Of a stretch of 15,306 nt of DNA, positions 7,711-15,111 are shown piece by piece (the first letter of the stretch is position 1; each line of letters starts with the position of its first letter). Made by a program: the position numbers and the translations under genes. Where the stretch lies: NCBI GenBank assembly GCA_963643035.1, contig CAVIKO010000046.1, forward strand, positions 1 through 15,306, written 5' to 3'. The DNA is from UMGS1696 sp963643035. GTDB lineage: Bacteria; Bacillota; Clostridia; Oscillospirales; CAG-272. The notes under the pieces are model-generated. The model had not been told where the DNA came from. It worked only from the letters and a program-made list of their open reading frames with translations, and did no database searches.

Positions 7711-9189
7711 ATGGCTCAAAAGAAAATGCTCGCCATCGATTTGGGCGCATCCAGCGGCAGGGGGATCCTCGGCAGCTATGACGGAAAAAAGTTTACCCTA
7801 AATGAAATCCACCGCTTCTCCAACGATCCCGTTATGACCCCTACAGGGTTCTACTGGGATACGTTGCGGTTGCTTTTTGAAATCAAGAACGCGATCCTAC
7901 AGGCGACAAAGGATGAGGGAGGCGTGGATACCATCGGTATCGATACCTGGGGAGTGGACTACGGTTACCTCGATAAGACTGGCGCGCTCCTTGCCAATCC
8001 CTTCAACTATCGCGACGAGCGTACGCTCGGCATTACCGATTACGTGTTCGGTAAATACGCACCGTGGACGGAGATTTATGGCAAGACCGGTATCCAGTCC
8101 ATGAATTTCAACACGTTGTACCAGATCGTAGCCGACATGCGCGATCGTCCGTGGCTCATTGAAAACGCAGATAAACTGCTGCATATCCCGGATCTTCTCG
8201 GATACTTCCTGACCGGGGAGAAAAAGACGGAATATACCATCGCCTCCACTGGTGCCATGCTTGATGTACGCACCAGAGGGTACGCCACCGATCTGCTCGC
8301 GAAATTCGGTATTTCGGAAAAGCTCCTCTGCGATATCGTGGAACCCGGCACACTGCTCGGTACGCTTCTACCCGGGGAGGAAACCGGAAATTCTACCGCA
8401 AAAGTTGTTAAAGTTGCTTCTCACGACACTGCCAGCGCGGTATTATCTGTCCCAGCGGAAAATGAGGACTTCCTCTATATTTCCAGCGGTACATGGTCTC
8501 TCATGGGCATCGAATCCAAAACGCCGGTGATCAACAATGCGTCTCTCAAATATGATTTCACAAATGAGGGTGGCGTATTTGGCACCATTCGTGTATTGAA
8601 AAACATCATGGGTTTGTGGATTGAACAGGAATCCCGCAGACAGTGGACAAGAGAAGGCACGAAATATACCTTCGATGAACTGTCCGAGCAGGCACTTGCC
8701 TCCAAACCGCTTCAGTCTATTATCAATCCCGATGATCAGCGGTTCGCAACGGCTGGCAATATGCCTCAGAGAATCCGCGATTACTGTAAAGAGACTGGAC
8801 AGCACGTACCAGAAACGGTCGGCGAGATCGTCCGCTGTATCTTTGAATCTCTCTCTCTCCGCTATCGTTGGACAGCAGAAAAGCTGGAAGTTATCACGGG
8901 GAGAAAATATCCGGTAATCAACATCGTCGGCGGCGGCACAAAAGAGCGGATGCTGTCCCAGTTCGCAGCAGACGCATCTCACAGAACAGTTTGTGCAGGA
9001 CCGGTGGAAGCCACCTGTCTCGGTAATATCGCTATGCAGGCGATCGCGTCCGGTGAGGTTTCCGATATGTGGCAGGCGAGACAGATCATCCGAAATTCCT
9101 TTGACGTAGAGGAATTTGCGCCGGATACGGCAAACGCATCTGCGTGGGATGAAGCATATGGTAGATTCCTTAGTTTGATCGGAGAATAA
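7711..9189 (+). CDS. rhaB: L-rhamnulokinase
   Basis: RhaB phosphorylates L-rhamnulose to L-rhamnulose 1-phosphate with ATP, the second step of rhamnose catabolism in the cytoplasm. This 492-residue protein is a FGGY-family sugar kinase of the ASKHA fold. The N-terminal phosphate loop is DLGASSGR at residues 10-17, with GIDTWGVDYG at 76-85. The second domain carries SHDTASAV with the likely catalytic base D239, the SSGTWSLMG loop at 258-266 and the adenosine motif GGGTKERM starting at G417. An in-frame ATG at 7666 would add 15 residues, but the family starts near 7711 and AGAAAGGA at 7692-7699 supports the later start. It sits between the epimerase-like gene and rhaA, the expected kinase-isomerase pairing. 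Confidence 0.94.
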   Translation: MAQKKMLAIDLGASSGRGILGSYDGKKFTLNEIHRFSNDPVMTPTGFYWDTLRLLFEIKNAILQATKDEGGVDTIGIDTWGVDYGYLDKTGALLANPFNYRDERTLGITDYVFGKYAPWTEIYGKTGIQSMNFNTLYQIVADMRDRPWLIENADKLLHIPDLLGYFLTGEKKTEYTIASTGAMLDVRTRGYATDLLAKFGISEKLLCDIVEPGTLLGTLLPGEETGNSTAKVVKVASHDTASAVLSVPAENEDFLYISSGTWSLMGIESKTPVINNASLKYDFTNEGGVFGTIRVLKNIMGLWIEQESRRQWTREGTKYTFDELSEQALASKPLQSIINPDDQRFATAGNMPQRIRDYCKETGQHVPETVGEIVRCIFESLSLRYRWTAEKLEVITGRKYPVINIVGGGTKERMLSQFAADASHRTVCAGPVEATCLGNIAMQAIASGEVSDMWQARQIIRNSFDVEEFAPDTANASAWDEAYGRFLSLIGE

Positions 9190-9267
9190 ACCGCATACAG
9201 TGGATTGACTGCACATGGATGGGCAGCGTATCTACCACAACAATCGTTAAACTCAAATTACATAAAT

Positions 9268-9273
9268 GGAGTG
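9268..9273 (+). promoter_or_regulatory. Ribosome-binding site deciding the rhaA start
   Basis: GGAGTG ends eight bases before the ATG at 9282, while the upstream in-frame ATG at 9219 has no such site. This removes 21 unlikely residues from the open frame. Confidence 0.65.
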
Positions 9274-9281
9274 AAAAAACA

Positions 9282-10538
9282 ATGACAAACGAAAAACTGT
9301 ATGAAGCTGCAAAAGAGTTGTATGCGTCTCTCGGCGTGGACACAGACGCGGCCATGGAAAAAGTTGCAAAGACTCCTGTGGGGATTCAGTGCTGGCAAGG
9401 TGACGATGTTACTGGTTTTGAAAATCCGAACGGAGAACTCTCCGGCGGTATTCAGTCCACAGGTAACTATCCCGGAAAGGCACGGAACATTGACGAGCTG
9501 CGTGCGGATTTTGAAACGGCAGCCAAGATGATCCCCGGTACCAAGAAATTCTCTCTGCATGCTATCTATCTGGATGCAGGCGGCAAGAAGGTAGCGCGGA
9601 ACGAAATCGCTCCGGAGCATTTCACTTCTTGGGTACAGTGGGCAAAAGAAAACCATTTTGGCCTTGATTTTAACCCGACGTTCTTCTCTCATCCTCTCGC
9701 GGCGGACGGCTTCACTCTGTCCCATAGCGATCCGGCGATCCGTAAATTCTGGATTGAGCATGGTATTCAGTCCAGAAAGATCTGTGAATCTTTTGGTCGT
9801 GAACTGGGTATGCCCTCCACGAACAACTTCTGGATTCCCGATGGATTTAAGGATACCCCAGTAAATCGCGCTGCCTACAGAGCACGCCTTGCTGATTCCT
9901 ATGACCAGATCTTTGCTGTTCCAGTTGATCCGCGGTACGATATTGACGGTATGGAAAGTAAAGTGTTTGGCATTGGTCTAGAGAGCTGCACCATCGGCTC
10001 CAACGAATTCTACATGGGCTGTGCAATGAAGCACAATACCTGTCTGACGCTCGATACCGGTCATTTCCATCCGACTGAGGTTGTTTCTGATAAGCTCTCT
10101 GCTGTACTCCAGTTTGTAAAGGGCACTATGCTCCACGTTTCCCGCCCGGTTCGTTGGGACAGCGACCACGTGGTTATTCTTGATGAAGAGTTGAAGGCGA
10201 TCACGAGTGAAATCGTGCGCGGTCACTATGAGGATCGTGTGTACATCGGACTCGATTTCTTTGATGGCTCTATCAATCGTATTGCATGCTGGGCTATTGG
10301 CGCCAGAAACATGCAGAAGGCAATGCTATGGGCGGCTCTTGAACCGGTGGAACTCCTCCAGAAGTTAGAAGCGGATGGGGATTACACCTCCCGCCTCGCA
10401 TACCTTGAGGAAATCAAAACGTATCCCTTCAACGCCGTTTGGGATATGTACTGTGAAAAGCAGAATGTGCCGGTCAGAGACGCATGGATCGCAGACATGA
10501 AGGCATACGAAAAGAAAGTTTTGGAAGAAAGAAAATAA
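9282..10538 (+). CDS. rhaA: L-rhamnose isomerase
   Basis: RhaA interconverts L-rhamnose and L-rhamnulose in the cytoplasm using divalent metal ions, the first step of the isomerase pathway. From the chosen start it has 418 residues, almost exactly the length of the Escherichia coli enzyme. Family signatures are unmistakable: QCWQGDDV near residue 36, FWIPDG at 183-188, GLESCTIGSNEFYMG starting at G232, LDTGHFHPTE starting at L257 and HVSRPVRWDSDHVV starting at H285. Likely metal and active-site residues are E234, D258, H261, H285, D293 and D295, all present. It lies 92 bases after rhaB. The next gene begins four bases after its stop, which points to co-transcription with the envelope genes downstream. 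No rhamnulose-1-phosphate aldolase gene (rhaD) is in the window. Confidence 0.97.
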   Translation: MTNEKLYEAAKELYASLGVDTDAAMEKVAKTPVGIQCWQGDDVTGFENPNGELSGGIQSTGNYPGKARNIDELRADFETAAKMIPGTKKFSLHAIYLDAGGKKVARNEIAPEHFTSWVQWAKENHFGLDFNPTFFSHPLAADGFTLSHSDPAIRKFWIEHGIQSRKICESFGRELGMPSTNNFWIPDGFKDTPVNRAAYRARLADSYDQIFAVPVDPRYDIDGMESKVFGIGLESCTIGSNEFYMGCAMKHNTCLTLDTGHFHPTEVVSDKLSAVLQFVKGTMLHVSRPVRWDSDHVVILDEELKAITSEIVRGHYEDRVYIGLDFFDGSINRIACWAIGARNMQKAMLWAALEPVELLQKLEADGDYTSRLAYLEEIKTYPFNAVWDMYCEKQNVPVRDAWIADMKAYEKKVLEERK

Positions 10539-10542
10539 AATC

Positions 10543-11769
10543 ATGTATACATTTCATGAATTCCATAGACTGGGAGCACTTTTCTGTGCTCTCGGTCTGT
10601 TGACAGTTTCAGCCACCTCCTGCAATTTCCTCGAAATGCGGGATGCCACCAGTGTGATCAATGCACGAGAGGAAACCGTTGCACCCACACTTCAGCAGGC
10701 GGAACGGAAGAGTGAAGTGGAAAAGAAGGATACCTCCGAGGCAGTGGGACAGTCCGATGCGAATGGAGTTGCCGCAGTCGCAGAGGAATCGTTTACTACC
10801 GTATCGCTTGCCATCTCCGGTGGAATTTCCGCGAACGACAATCTCCGTGCGGATGCTGCATCTAGGGCGCGCGATGACAAGGAATATAGCTTTTTGACCT
10901 TGTATTCCGGTGTTTACCCGCTCATCCAGAATGCGGATTTTGCCATGACTACCCTACAGGGACCAGTTGTGGATACGGATCCGTTGGACAACGAAATCCC
11001 TGTCGAGGAACTTCCAGCATTGCGCGAGCTTGGCTTTGATCTTATCAATGTCGCGGGGCAGTATACCCTGACAAGCGATGGTCTGATCAGTACCACATCG
11101 GCGGTCAATGCGGAAGGGCTGACTACTATTGGCGCGTACAGTGACAGCATCGACGCAAATGATGTCCGCCTTTATGAAAAGGATGGTGTCACTATTGCGT
11201 TCCTGTCGTTTGTGGAAACCGCGCCTGTGGGAGAAACGATTGTGCCGGATCTGTCAGATATGACCGCTGTGGAAGCAACCGTAACCTATGCAGATCTCAT
11301 ATCGGATGTGGTAATAGTATCTGTTACTTGGGACGCGGACAACAACAATCGTAGGCCGATCGCCATGCAGCTTGCTGAGGCGGGGGCTGATGTGATCGTT
11401 GGTAATGGTACTAAGCTCGAAAAAGCGGAATGGCTTGATACCGAGGATGGTACAAAGACTTTTGTTGCGTATTCTCTTGGCAATCTTCTTTCAGATGGAG
11501 ATACGCGCACCGGGATTCTCAGCAGCATTTTGACCATGAACATTGTGGTGAATGCAGACGGTTCCATCTCGCTTTCTGATACCGCAATCCATCCGATCGT
11601 CACACACTACACGGACATCGGCGTTGGATATCAGGCAATGGATTTGGCACAGTATACGAACGAACTTGCCGCGGTACATATGGTGAAGGGGCTGACCCGG
11701 GCGTCTCTGTGTGAAGAGGTAGGCAAGGTTATCTCAGCGGATTTCTTGCCTGCGGATATTACGGAATGA
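10543..11769 (+). CDS. CapA-fold lipoprotein with degenerate active site (putative pseudoenzyme)
   Basis: This 408-residue protein has a hydrophobic N-terminus (about 10-26) ending in SATSC, so C27 is a permissive lipobox cysteine and the protein is probably membrane-anchored outside the cell. A polar linker rich in E, K and S (about 30-85) follows. The rest resembles the PGA_cap/CapA metallophosphoesterase-like family. Matching elements are SLAISGG (89-94), FDLINVAG (165-172), DVVIVSVTW (255-263), GADVIVGNGTKL (281-292) and YSLGNLLS (310-317). At every expected catalytic position the family residue is missing: GD is GG, NLE is TLQ, the NNHALDYG loop is AGQYTLTSDG, the H of SVHWG is T262, and the GHHPHV site is GNGTKL. 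The frame is uninterrupted, so this looks like a retained pseudoenzyme that may bind a ligand or partner. It starts four bases after rhaA and ends three bases before an amidase gene. The family call is from remembered motifs. Confidence 0.68.
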   Translation: MYTFHEFHRLGALFCALGLLTVSATSCNFLEMRDATSVINAREETVAPTLQQAERKSEVEKKDTSEAVGQSDANGVAAVAEESFTTVSLAISGGISANDNLRADAASRARDDKEYSFLTLYSGVYPLIQNADFAMTTLQGPVVDTDPLDNEIPVEELPALRELGFDLINVAGQYTLTSDGLISTTSAVNAEGLTTIGAYSDSIDANDVRLYEKDGVTIAFLSFVETAPVGETIVPDLSDMTAVEATVTYADLISDVVIVSVTWDADNNNRRPIAMQLAEAGADVIVGNGTKLEKAEWLDTEDGTKTFVAYSLGNLLSDGDTRTGILSSILTMNIVVNADGSISLSDTAIHPIVTHYTDIGVGYQAMDLAQYTNELAAVHMVKGLTRASLCEEVGKVISADFLPADITE

Positions 11770-11772
11770 TTC

Positions 11773-12588
11773 ATGAATAAACGACCGAACCAATTTCTTC
11801 TCATTTCCTTTTTTTTGATCCTAGTCTTTCTTTTCACTGCCTGTTCTTCCTCCAATGGAGATGAAAATGTGTCTGTGAAAACGAAAATGACGGGGCAGAA
11901 TGCCGCGTCTCCTTCCACGGGGGTCGGAAGATATGATGAAAACGTCGCTCCGCACAACATCACCATATGCATCGATCCCGGTCACGGATTTGACGACAAT
12001 GGGTGTACAAGCGACTTTATGCCCGATCACACAGAAAAAGAGTTGACTTTACTGTACGCCAATCTCGTGCGTGATAAGCTTGAACAACTCGGGTATACCG
12101 TAATCATGACCCACGATGGGAATTCCTTTCCGCAGGAGGTCAATGAAAACGGCAATAATAAATACAGTCCCGAAGAACGAACCGCTTACGCCAACAATCA
12201 GCAGATAGATTATTATGTTTCTATTCATTGCGACTCATTTGACGAGGATTATTCTGTCGGTGGCACCCGGATTTATTATTGCGAGAGCAGTGTAAAGAAG
12301 CAACTCTATTCTGCAGCTGTGGCAACTGCGATCCAGGCACGGCTGAACCAGACGTTTCCGGAAGATAAAGAAGTTGCGGTACACAACATGAAGATCTCGG
12401 AATCCTATTACGTGATCCGGGAAACCTATGCGGCTGCTTCGCTGATTGAGGTCGGTTTCATCACCAACGCTGCGGATGTGGCAAAGCTAACTGATCCGGA
12501 CTGGCAGAAAACGTTTTCCGTGGCGGTGGCGGAGGGGATTGACGATTATTTCACCTCTGTTGCCGAAACGGAAGGGGGAGAGAACTGA
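11773..12588 (+). CDS. N-acetylmuramoyl-L-alanine amidase, Amidase_3 family lipoprotein
   Basis: This 271-residue enzyme should cleave the bond between N-acetylmuramic acid and the stem peptide of peptidoglycan, on the outer face of the membrane. The signal is a textbook lipoprotein type: K3/R4, a hydrophobic core at 8-22 and lipobox FTAC with C24. A Ser/Asn-rich linker (25-60) leads to a zinc amidase domain of the LytC/CwlM/AmiC type. Zinc ligands are H71 in IDPGHG, E88 in HTEKELTL and H152 in SIHCDSF, with catalytic E226 in SLIEVGFITN. PEERTAYAN near 133-141 is also typical. No LysM, SH3 or other wall-binding domain is present. The CapA-like gene ends three bases before it, and its TGA overlaps the ATG of the next gene by one base. 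In clostridia such amidases often act in wall remodelling or germination; which applies here is unknown. Confidence 0.93.
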   Translation: MNKRPNQFLLISFFLILVFLFTACSSSNGDENVSVKTKMTGQNAASPSTGVGRYDENVAPHNITICIDPGHGFDDNGCTSDFMPDHTEKELTLLYANLVRDKLEQLGYTVIMTHDGNSFPQEVNENGNNKYSPEERTAYANNQQIDYYVSIHCDSFDEDYSVGGTRIYYCESSVKKQLYSAAVATAIQARLNQTFPEDKEVAVHNMKISESYYVIRETYAAASLIEVGFITNAADVAKLTDPDWQKTFSVAVAEGIDDYFTSVAETEGGEN

Positions 12589-13547
12589 TGGCATCCAATT
12601 TCCTGTATAGCTTCAACGCTGTGGCACCGATCTTTTTGATCGTATTGGTCGGCGTTGTCCTGAAACGGATTGGTTTTGTGAACGACAGTTTCCTGGACAT
12701 TTCAGAAAAACTTGTGTTCAAGCTAGCGCTGCCAATTATGCTTTTTCTTGAGGTCGCGCGCGGCTCTCTTTCAGAGTTAGCGGACGGTCGATTGATCGCG
12801 TTCTGCGTTATCACCGTCACAGCATCCTTTATTTTTGTAAGTCTATTGGCATTGCTCTGCATCCATGATGCGACGAAACGCGGCGCGTTTGTACAGGGAA
12901 TGTGTCGATCAAATTTTGCAATTCTGGGTGTGCCGCTGGCAGACAACATGTTTGGAGAAGCCGGAACCACCTTAATCGCGATTGTAATGCCATTCGTCAT
13001 CCTGATGTTCAACGCGTATTCTGTGATCTTACTGTCGCTTTTTTCTGCCGATAGTTCCCAGAAATTGGATGGCAAGAAGTTGCTGCATATCCTCAAAAAT
13101 ATTGTCACGAATCCACTTATCATCGGCGTGGTGTTAGGCATTCCGTTCATGCTGTACGGATGGCAGCTTCCGGTCGTTATAAACAAAAGCTTAAATTATC
13201 TCAGTGGTCTTACGACGCCCCTTGCGCTTATCAGTCTCGGCGCAAATTTCCGACCGGAAAGTCTGCGCGGAAGAGTTGGATATGCAGTAGTGTCGTCATT
13301 GGGAAAAACCGTTGTCCTGCCGACAGTCATGGTCACGATCGCGGCGCTTCTCGGTTTCCGGGATGCATCCCTCGGCGTGATTTTGATTCTGTTTGGCGCA
13401 CCGACGGCGGTATCCAGTTATATTATGGCAAAGAAAATGGGAAATGACGGAGAACTTGCGGCACAAATTCTTCTGCTCACCACGTTTCTCTGCATTCTCA
13501 CCATCTTCTTCGGTATTTTTATCATAAAGTCACTCGGCTTGATATAA
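12588..13547 (+). CDS. AEC family (auxin efflux carrier-like) transporter
   Basis: This 319-residue polytopic membrane protein belongs to the AEC family of secondary transporters, related to the malate and malonate carriers MleP and MdcF. About ten hydrophobic segments are visible, including 10-28, 45-60, 70-92, 125-150, 170-190, 205-218, 230-252, 255-275 and 292-316. Family-like features are the N-terminal APIFLIVLVGVVLKRIGF, the LPIMLF segment, QGMCRSNFAILGVPL and the late GAPTAVSSYIMA helix with its conserved proline. The ATG shares its A with the amidase stop codon (TGATG), and GGGGGAG at 12574-12580 precedes it, implying translational coupling. The substrate cannot be told from sequence: export of an organic acid or fermentation product is the usual family role. 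It is not recognisable as a rhamnose importer. Confidence 0.88.
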   Translation: MASNFLYSFNAVAPIFLIVLVGVVLKRIGFVNDSFLDISEKLVFKLALPIMLFLEVARGSLSELADGRLIAFCVITVTASFIFVSLLALLCIHDATKRGAFVQGMCRSNFAILGVPLADNMFGEAGTTLIAIVMPFVILMFNAYSVILLSLFSADSSQKLDGKKLLHILKNIVTNPLIIGVVLGIPFMLYGWQLPVVINKSLNYLSGLTTPLALISLGANFRPESLRGRVGYAVVSSLGKTVVLPTVMVTIAALLGFRDASLGVILILFGAPTAVSSYIMAKKMGNDGELAAQILLLTTFLCILTIFFGIFIIKSLGLI

Positions 13548-13582
13548 AGTCGTGTTTAATTTGTGAAAGAAGGAATATAAGT

Positions 13583-14623
13583 ATGATCAATCTCGAAAAA
13601 GAAATCCGTGAACAGCCTGCCGCGCTTGCGAAGGTTCTCGGCGACAATATGCCCACTGTGGACGCAATCGTAAAGGAAGCAAAGGATGCCTGTGTCAATG
13701 GGATCTATTTTGCTGCCAGAGGTACCTCTGATCACGCCTGTGTATACGCACAGTATCTGTTTGCGATTTTAGCAGGTCTGCCGTGTACTCTAGGTACGCC
13801 GTCCGTATTCACCAAGTATGGTGCGCGCGTTCATCTGAAAGGTATGCTTGTGATCGGTGTATCCCAGTCCGGTAAAGCGGAGGATGTGCTGGAGGTGTTG
13901 AAGAGCGCGAATGAAGAAGGAGCTATCACCGTTGCCATCACAAACAATCTGGAATCTCCGATGGCAAAAACTGCAAAGTATCATCTTTTCTGTGACTGCG
14001 GATTTGAAGCAAGCATCGCGGCAACCAAAACCTTCACCACGCAGATGATGCTTCTTGCCGCCATTGCCGGAAAGTGGTCCGGCAACGTCCAGTTCCTTGA
14101 AAATCTGGCAAATGTACATACCAAGGTGGCGGAATTCTTTGATAAGAATACGGCAGAAATCGTTGAGCTTGCCAAGAGGTACCAGAATATCCCCGGCGCT
14201 ATCATCCTCGGTCGCGGTATTTCCTACCCGATCGCTCTGGAAGGCGCGCTGAAGATGCTGGAAACCAATAAACTGAAAATGAAGGGATATCCGACTTCTG
14301 ATTTCCACCACGGTCCGATTGCGCAAGTAAAGAAGAACGACCTCGTATTTGTGATTTCCCCGAAAGGTGCGACAGAAAAAGACTCGGCAGACATCATTGA
14401 AAAGCTCCTCAAAGAAGAAGCAGATGTGTTCGTTGTCACCAATGACGCTGCAGGAATCCTGCCTGGTACACACGGTATTGTTCTGCCGGACACCGAATGC
14501 GAGTTGACCTCTCCGTTCATCTCCGTTCTGTTCTTCCAGATGCTGGCGTGCCAGCTGACGATTGTTCGCGGCATCGATCCCGACAAGGCTGGAACCATCA
14601 ATAAGATTACCATCACCAAGTAA
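13583..14623 (+). CDS. Double-SIS sugar-phosphate isomerase/deaminase (GlmS isomerase-like, no glutaminase domain)
   Basis: This 346-residue cytoplasmic protein has two SIS domains and resembles the C-terminal isomerase half of glucosamine-6-phosphate synthase. First-domain motifs are ARGTSDHA at 45-52, the phosphate-binding SQSGKAED at 94-101 and AATKTFTTQ at 146-154. Second-domain motifs are LGRGISYPIALEGALKMLE (209-227) and SDFHHGPIAQV with H243. E220, E227 and H243 match the catalytic Glu/Glu/His pattern of GlmS-type isomerases. The N-terminal glutamine amidotransferase domain with its Cys1 is absent, so it cannot draw ammonia from glutamine. It is better seen as a glucosamine-6-phosphate deaminase of the NagB-II type, an amino-sugar or fructosamine deglycase, or a relative. 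GAAGGAAT at 13569-13576 supports the start. It is the last gene before the terminator. Confidence 0.88.
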   Translation: MINLEKEIREQPAALAKVLGDNMPTVDAIVKEAKDACVNGIYFAARGTSDHACVYAQYLFAILAGLPCTLGTPSVFTKYGARVHLKGMLVIGVSQSGKAEDVLEVLKSANEEGAITVAITNNLESPMAKTAKYHLFCDCGFEASIAATKTFTTQMMLLAAIAGKWSGNVQFLENLANVHTKVAEFFDKNTAEIVELAKRYQNIPGAIILGRGISYPIALEGALKMLETNKLKMKGYPTSDFHHGPIAQVKKNDLVFVISPKGATEKDSADIIEKLLKEEADVFVVTNDAAGILPGTHGIVLPDTECELTSPFISVLFFQMLACQLTIVRGIDPDKAGTINKITITK

Positions 14624-14636
14624 GATAAAATATGCG

Positions 14637-14683
14637 AAAGACGCTGTGCCGTATCCTAAAACAGATGCACACAGCGTCTTTTT
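14637..14683 (+). terminator. Rho-independent terminator closing the rhamnose/envelope unit
   Basis: A perfect 12-base stem pairs AAAGACGCTGTG (14637-14648) with CACAGCGTCTTT (14670-14681) around a 21-base loop and runs into five T residues (14679-14683). It starts 13 bases after the SIS gene stop. Because the arm begins AAAG and ends CTTT, it could also stop transcription from the opposite strand. Confidence 0.88.
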
Positions 14684-15048
14684 ACGTTTGACGCGGTAGT
14701 ATGAGCCGGATGTGAGGTGTGTCATACGTTTGGAAGGATACTGTGTGTTGCCGGAAAATCGATAGGTGTTCGGTGATGAAAGCTGATGAAGGCAGGTTTG
14801 TATAGGGAGGTGAAAGTGAAGTGCTTGAACCGTTGACAGCCGCTGTGGAAAAAGCAGAATATAGTACAGGACAAACCGTTTTTCCATGGACGTGTTGTAC
14901 ATCGAATGGGCGATGAAAATATGTGTCATTGAGAAAGAGCATGCAAGCGGTGCGCGATATGAGAATGATTTCTGACAGGCAAACGAGCCACATGTATAGG
15001 CATGGTGCAGCAAATTTTGAATAAAAAGAAAATTCCTGCACGAGCCTA
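14684..15048 (+). other. Gene-poor stretch, possible gene debris
   Basis: No intact gene is supported in these 365 bases. A good Shine-Dalgarno-like GGGAGG (14805-14810) stands before a GTG at 14821 whose frame encodes a plausible short peptide, VLEPLTAAVEKAEYS and onward, stopping at 14919. A second short frame from the ATG at 14886 to 14975 continues in a protein-like way (MDVLYIEWAMKICVIEKEH). Joining them needs one frameshift, so the pair may be remains of a decayed gene. I do not recognise the family. Confidence 0.35.
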
Positions 15049-15077
15049 TTGCAATTTATCGAAAAGTATGCTATAAT
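15049..15077 (+). promoter_or_regulatory. Strong vegetative (SigA) promoter of the SRP RNA gene
   Basis: TTGCAA at 15049-15054 and a perfect TATAAT at 15072-15077 are separated by 17 bases, with TG at 15068-15069 giving an extended -10. The layout is the same as that of the rhamnose-unit promoter. Transcription should start near 15084, about 28 bases before the likely mature RNA. Confidence 0.88.
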
Positions 15078-15111
15078 AAATGGGTAAGACAAGTGAAATA
15101 ACTCGTGAAAT

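Noticed and set aside
14833..14862. A perfect TTGACA -35 hexamer at 14833-14838 as a second SRP promoter
   Set aside because: No acceptable -10 lies 16-18 bases downstream (GAATAT at best, or TATAGT with a 21-base spacer), and a far better promoter exists at 15049-15077.
13790..15013. A long open frame of 407 codons on the minus strand
   Set aside because: It runs antisense through the well-supported SIS gene and across the terminator, its product is rich in C, H and F without family features, and it has no ribosome-binding site that I can see. It is a coding shadow.
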